DNA of 16,965 nucleotides from contig JBGTBQ010000373.1 in assembly GCA_041749275.1 (NCBI GenBank), positions 1-16,965 on the forward strand. Reading direction: 5' to 3'. This DNA comes from JBGTBQ01 sp041749275 (lineage in GTDB: Bacteria; Acidobacteriota; Blastocatellia; Pyrinomonadales; Pyrinomonadaceae). The notes beneath the pieces are model-generated. The model ran no database searches. It saw only the letters and a list, made by a program, of their open reading frames with translations, and was not told the origin of the DNA. Of this stretch, positions 16,344-16,965 are shown in pieces. The position numbers and the translations under genes are program-made. Numbering within the stretch: the first letter of the stretch is position 1; each line of letters opens with the position of its first letter.

Positions 16344-16965
16344 GTGGGCGCGCTCGCGGAGAAACTGCGCGGCGCACTCCTGCCTTTCCCCACACCCTTC
16401 GACGACCGGGACGAAGTTGACGCGGGCGCGGTCAAAGCGAACATCGGGCGTTGGAACGAGACGGGCGTCAGCGGGTACGTCGCGCTCGGCTCGACGGGCG
16501 AGCGCGTGCATCTCGACGGGCGTGAGCGCGCGGCGTTGATTGAGGCGGCGCGTGAGGCTGTCCCTGATAGTTTGGCTTTCATCGTCGGCGTGGGCGAGCA
16601 GAGCACGCGCGGGACCATCACTGAGGCGAGACAGGCGGCGGGGATGGGGGCGGATGCGTTGCTCGTCATCACGCCCGGCTTCTACCGTGGGGCGATGACG
16701 GCGGAGGCGCTCTTCAAACACTTCTCGGCGGTGGCCGACGCCGCGCCCGCGCCCGTCATCCTCTACAGCATCCCGCAGAACACGGGCGGCGTCGCGGTCG
16801 CGCCCGACCTCGCCGCGCGGCTCGCCGCGCACGAGAACATCATCGGCATCAAGGATAGTTCCGGCGACGTGCTCAACCTCGCGGAGACGCTGCGCCTCGC
16901 CGGGGCTGACCGTGATGACTTCGCCGTGATGACGGGCCACGGCGGCGCGCTCTATTCATCGCTCG
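16344..16965 (+). CDS. DapA-superfamily aldolase, HOGA-like (3' end outside window)
   Basis: This is a class I (Schiff-base) pyruvate aldolase of the DHDPS/NAL family. The frame is open to the window edge and shows 207 of roughly 300 residues. Motifs in order are LLPFPTPFDDRDEVD, GYVALGSTGERVHL (the GxTGE site), ADALLVITPGFYRG, the tyrosine motif LYSIPQNTG (Tyr codon 16764-16766) and the Schiff-base lysine in IIGIKDSSGD (Lys codon 16851-16853). In true dihydrodipicolinate synthase the segment after the tyrosine is VPSRTG, with an arginine that binds aspartate semialdehyde; here Asn replaces it. Human 4-hydroxy-2-oxoglutarate aldolase has YSVPANTG and KDSGGD, much closer. I therefore favour a 4-hydroxy-2-oxoglutarate or related oxo-acid aldolase. 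GTG 16344 gives a normal-length N-terminus, but in-frame TTG codons at 16302 and 16320 are alternatives, and none has a Shine-Dalgarno site. Confidence 0.88.
   Translation, partial: MGALAEKLRGALLPFPTPFDDRDEVDAGAVKANIGRWNETGVSGYVALGSTGERVHLDGRERAALIEAAREAVPDSLAFIVGVGEQSTRGTITEARQAAGMGADALLVITPGFYRGAMTAEALFKHFSAVADAAPAPVILYSIPQNTGGVAVAPDLAARLAAHENIIGIKDSSGDVLNLAETLRLAGADRDDFAVMTGHGGALYSSL

Overview
The window is GC-rich bacterial chromosome with strong G/C third-position bias and ordinary Shine-Dalgarno sites. Protein resemblances (an ACT-domain malic enzyme, a DUF2520 protein, a multi-membrane patatin) and the style of the intergenic hairpin repeats suggest an Acidobacteriota member, perhaps Blastocatellia/Pyrinomonadaceae. 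That placement is inference from remembered patterns, because no rRNA or tRNA gene is present.

Layout. Bases 1-5307 are read on the plus strand: the end of an unknown gene, a Rossmann/DUF2520 protein, a small unknown gene, a malic enzyme whose reading frame is fused to an unrelated small protein, and an uncharacterised three-helix membrane protein. A 122-bp nested inverted-repeat element and the C-terminal remnant of a metallophosphoesterase follow. A strong bidirectional terminator (5955-6000) marks the convergence point. From 6056 to 15495 everything is on the minus strand. In order of transcription this is a secreted 671-aa coiled-coil/beta-rich protein, a 1149-aa membrane-embedded patatin-like lipase, a YpdA/thioredoxin-reductase-like flavoprotein, a hicA-hicB toxin-antitoxin pair, and (after a gap) a lipoprotein plus a 116-aa partner. 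At the right edge a plus-strand DapA-superfamily aldolase starts behind a perfect TATAAT box and runs off the window.

The most distinctive structure is at 8016-8658. The hicAB pair lies between the intact 3' end of the YpdA-like gene and a second, frameshifted copy of the same 3' end (74 of 88 aligned columns identical). This looks like a small cassette inserted at a gene 3' end with that end regenerated, or like the residue of a tandem paralogue.

Several minus-strand genes are predicted envelope proteins (secreted beta-rich protein, ten-helix patatin, lipoprotein), and a plus-strand three-helix protein lies nearby. A shared envelope-lipid role is possible, but only proximity supports it. 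The metabolic genes (malic enzyme, aldolase) look like ordinary housekeeping functions.
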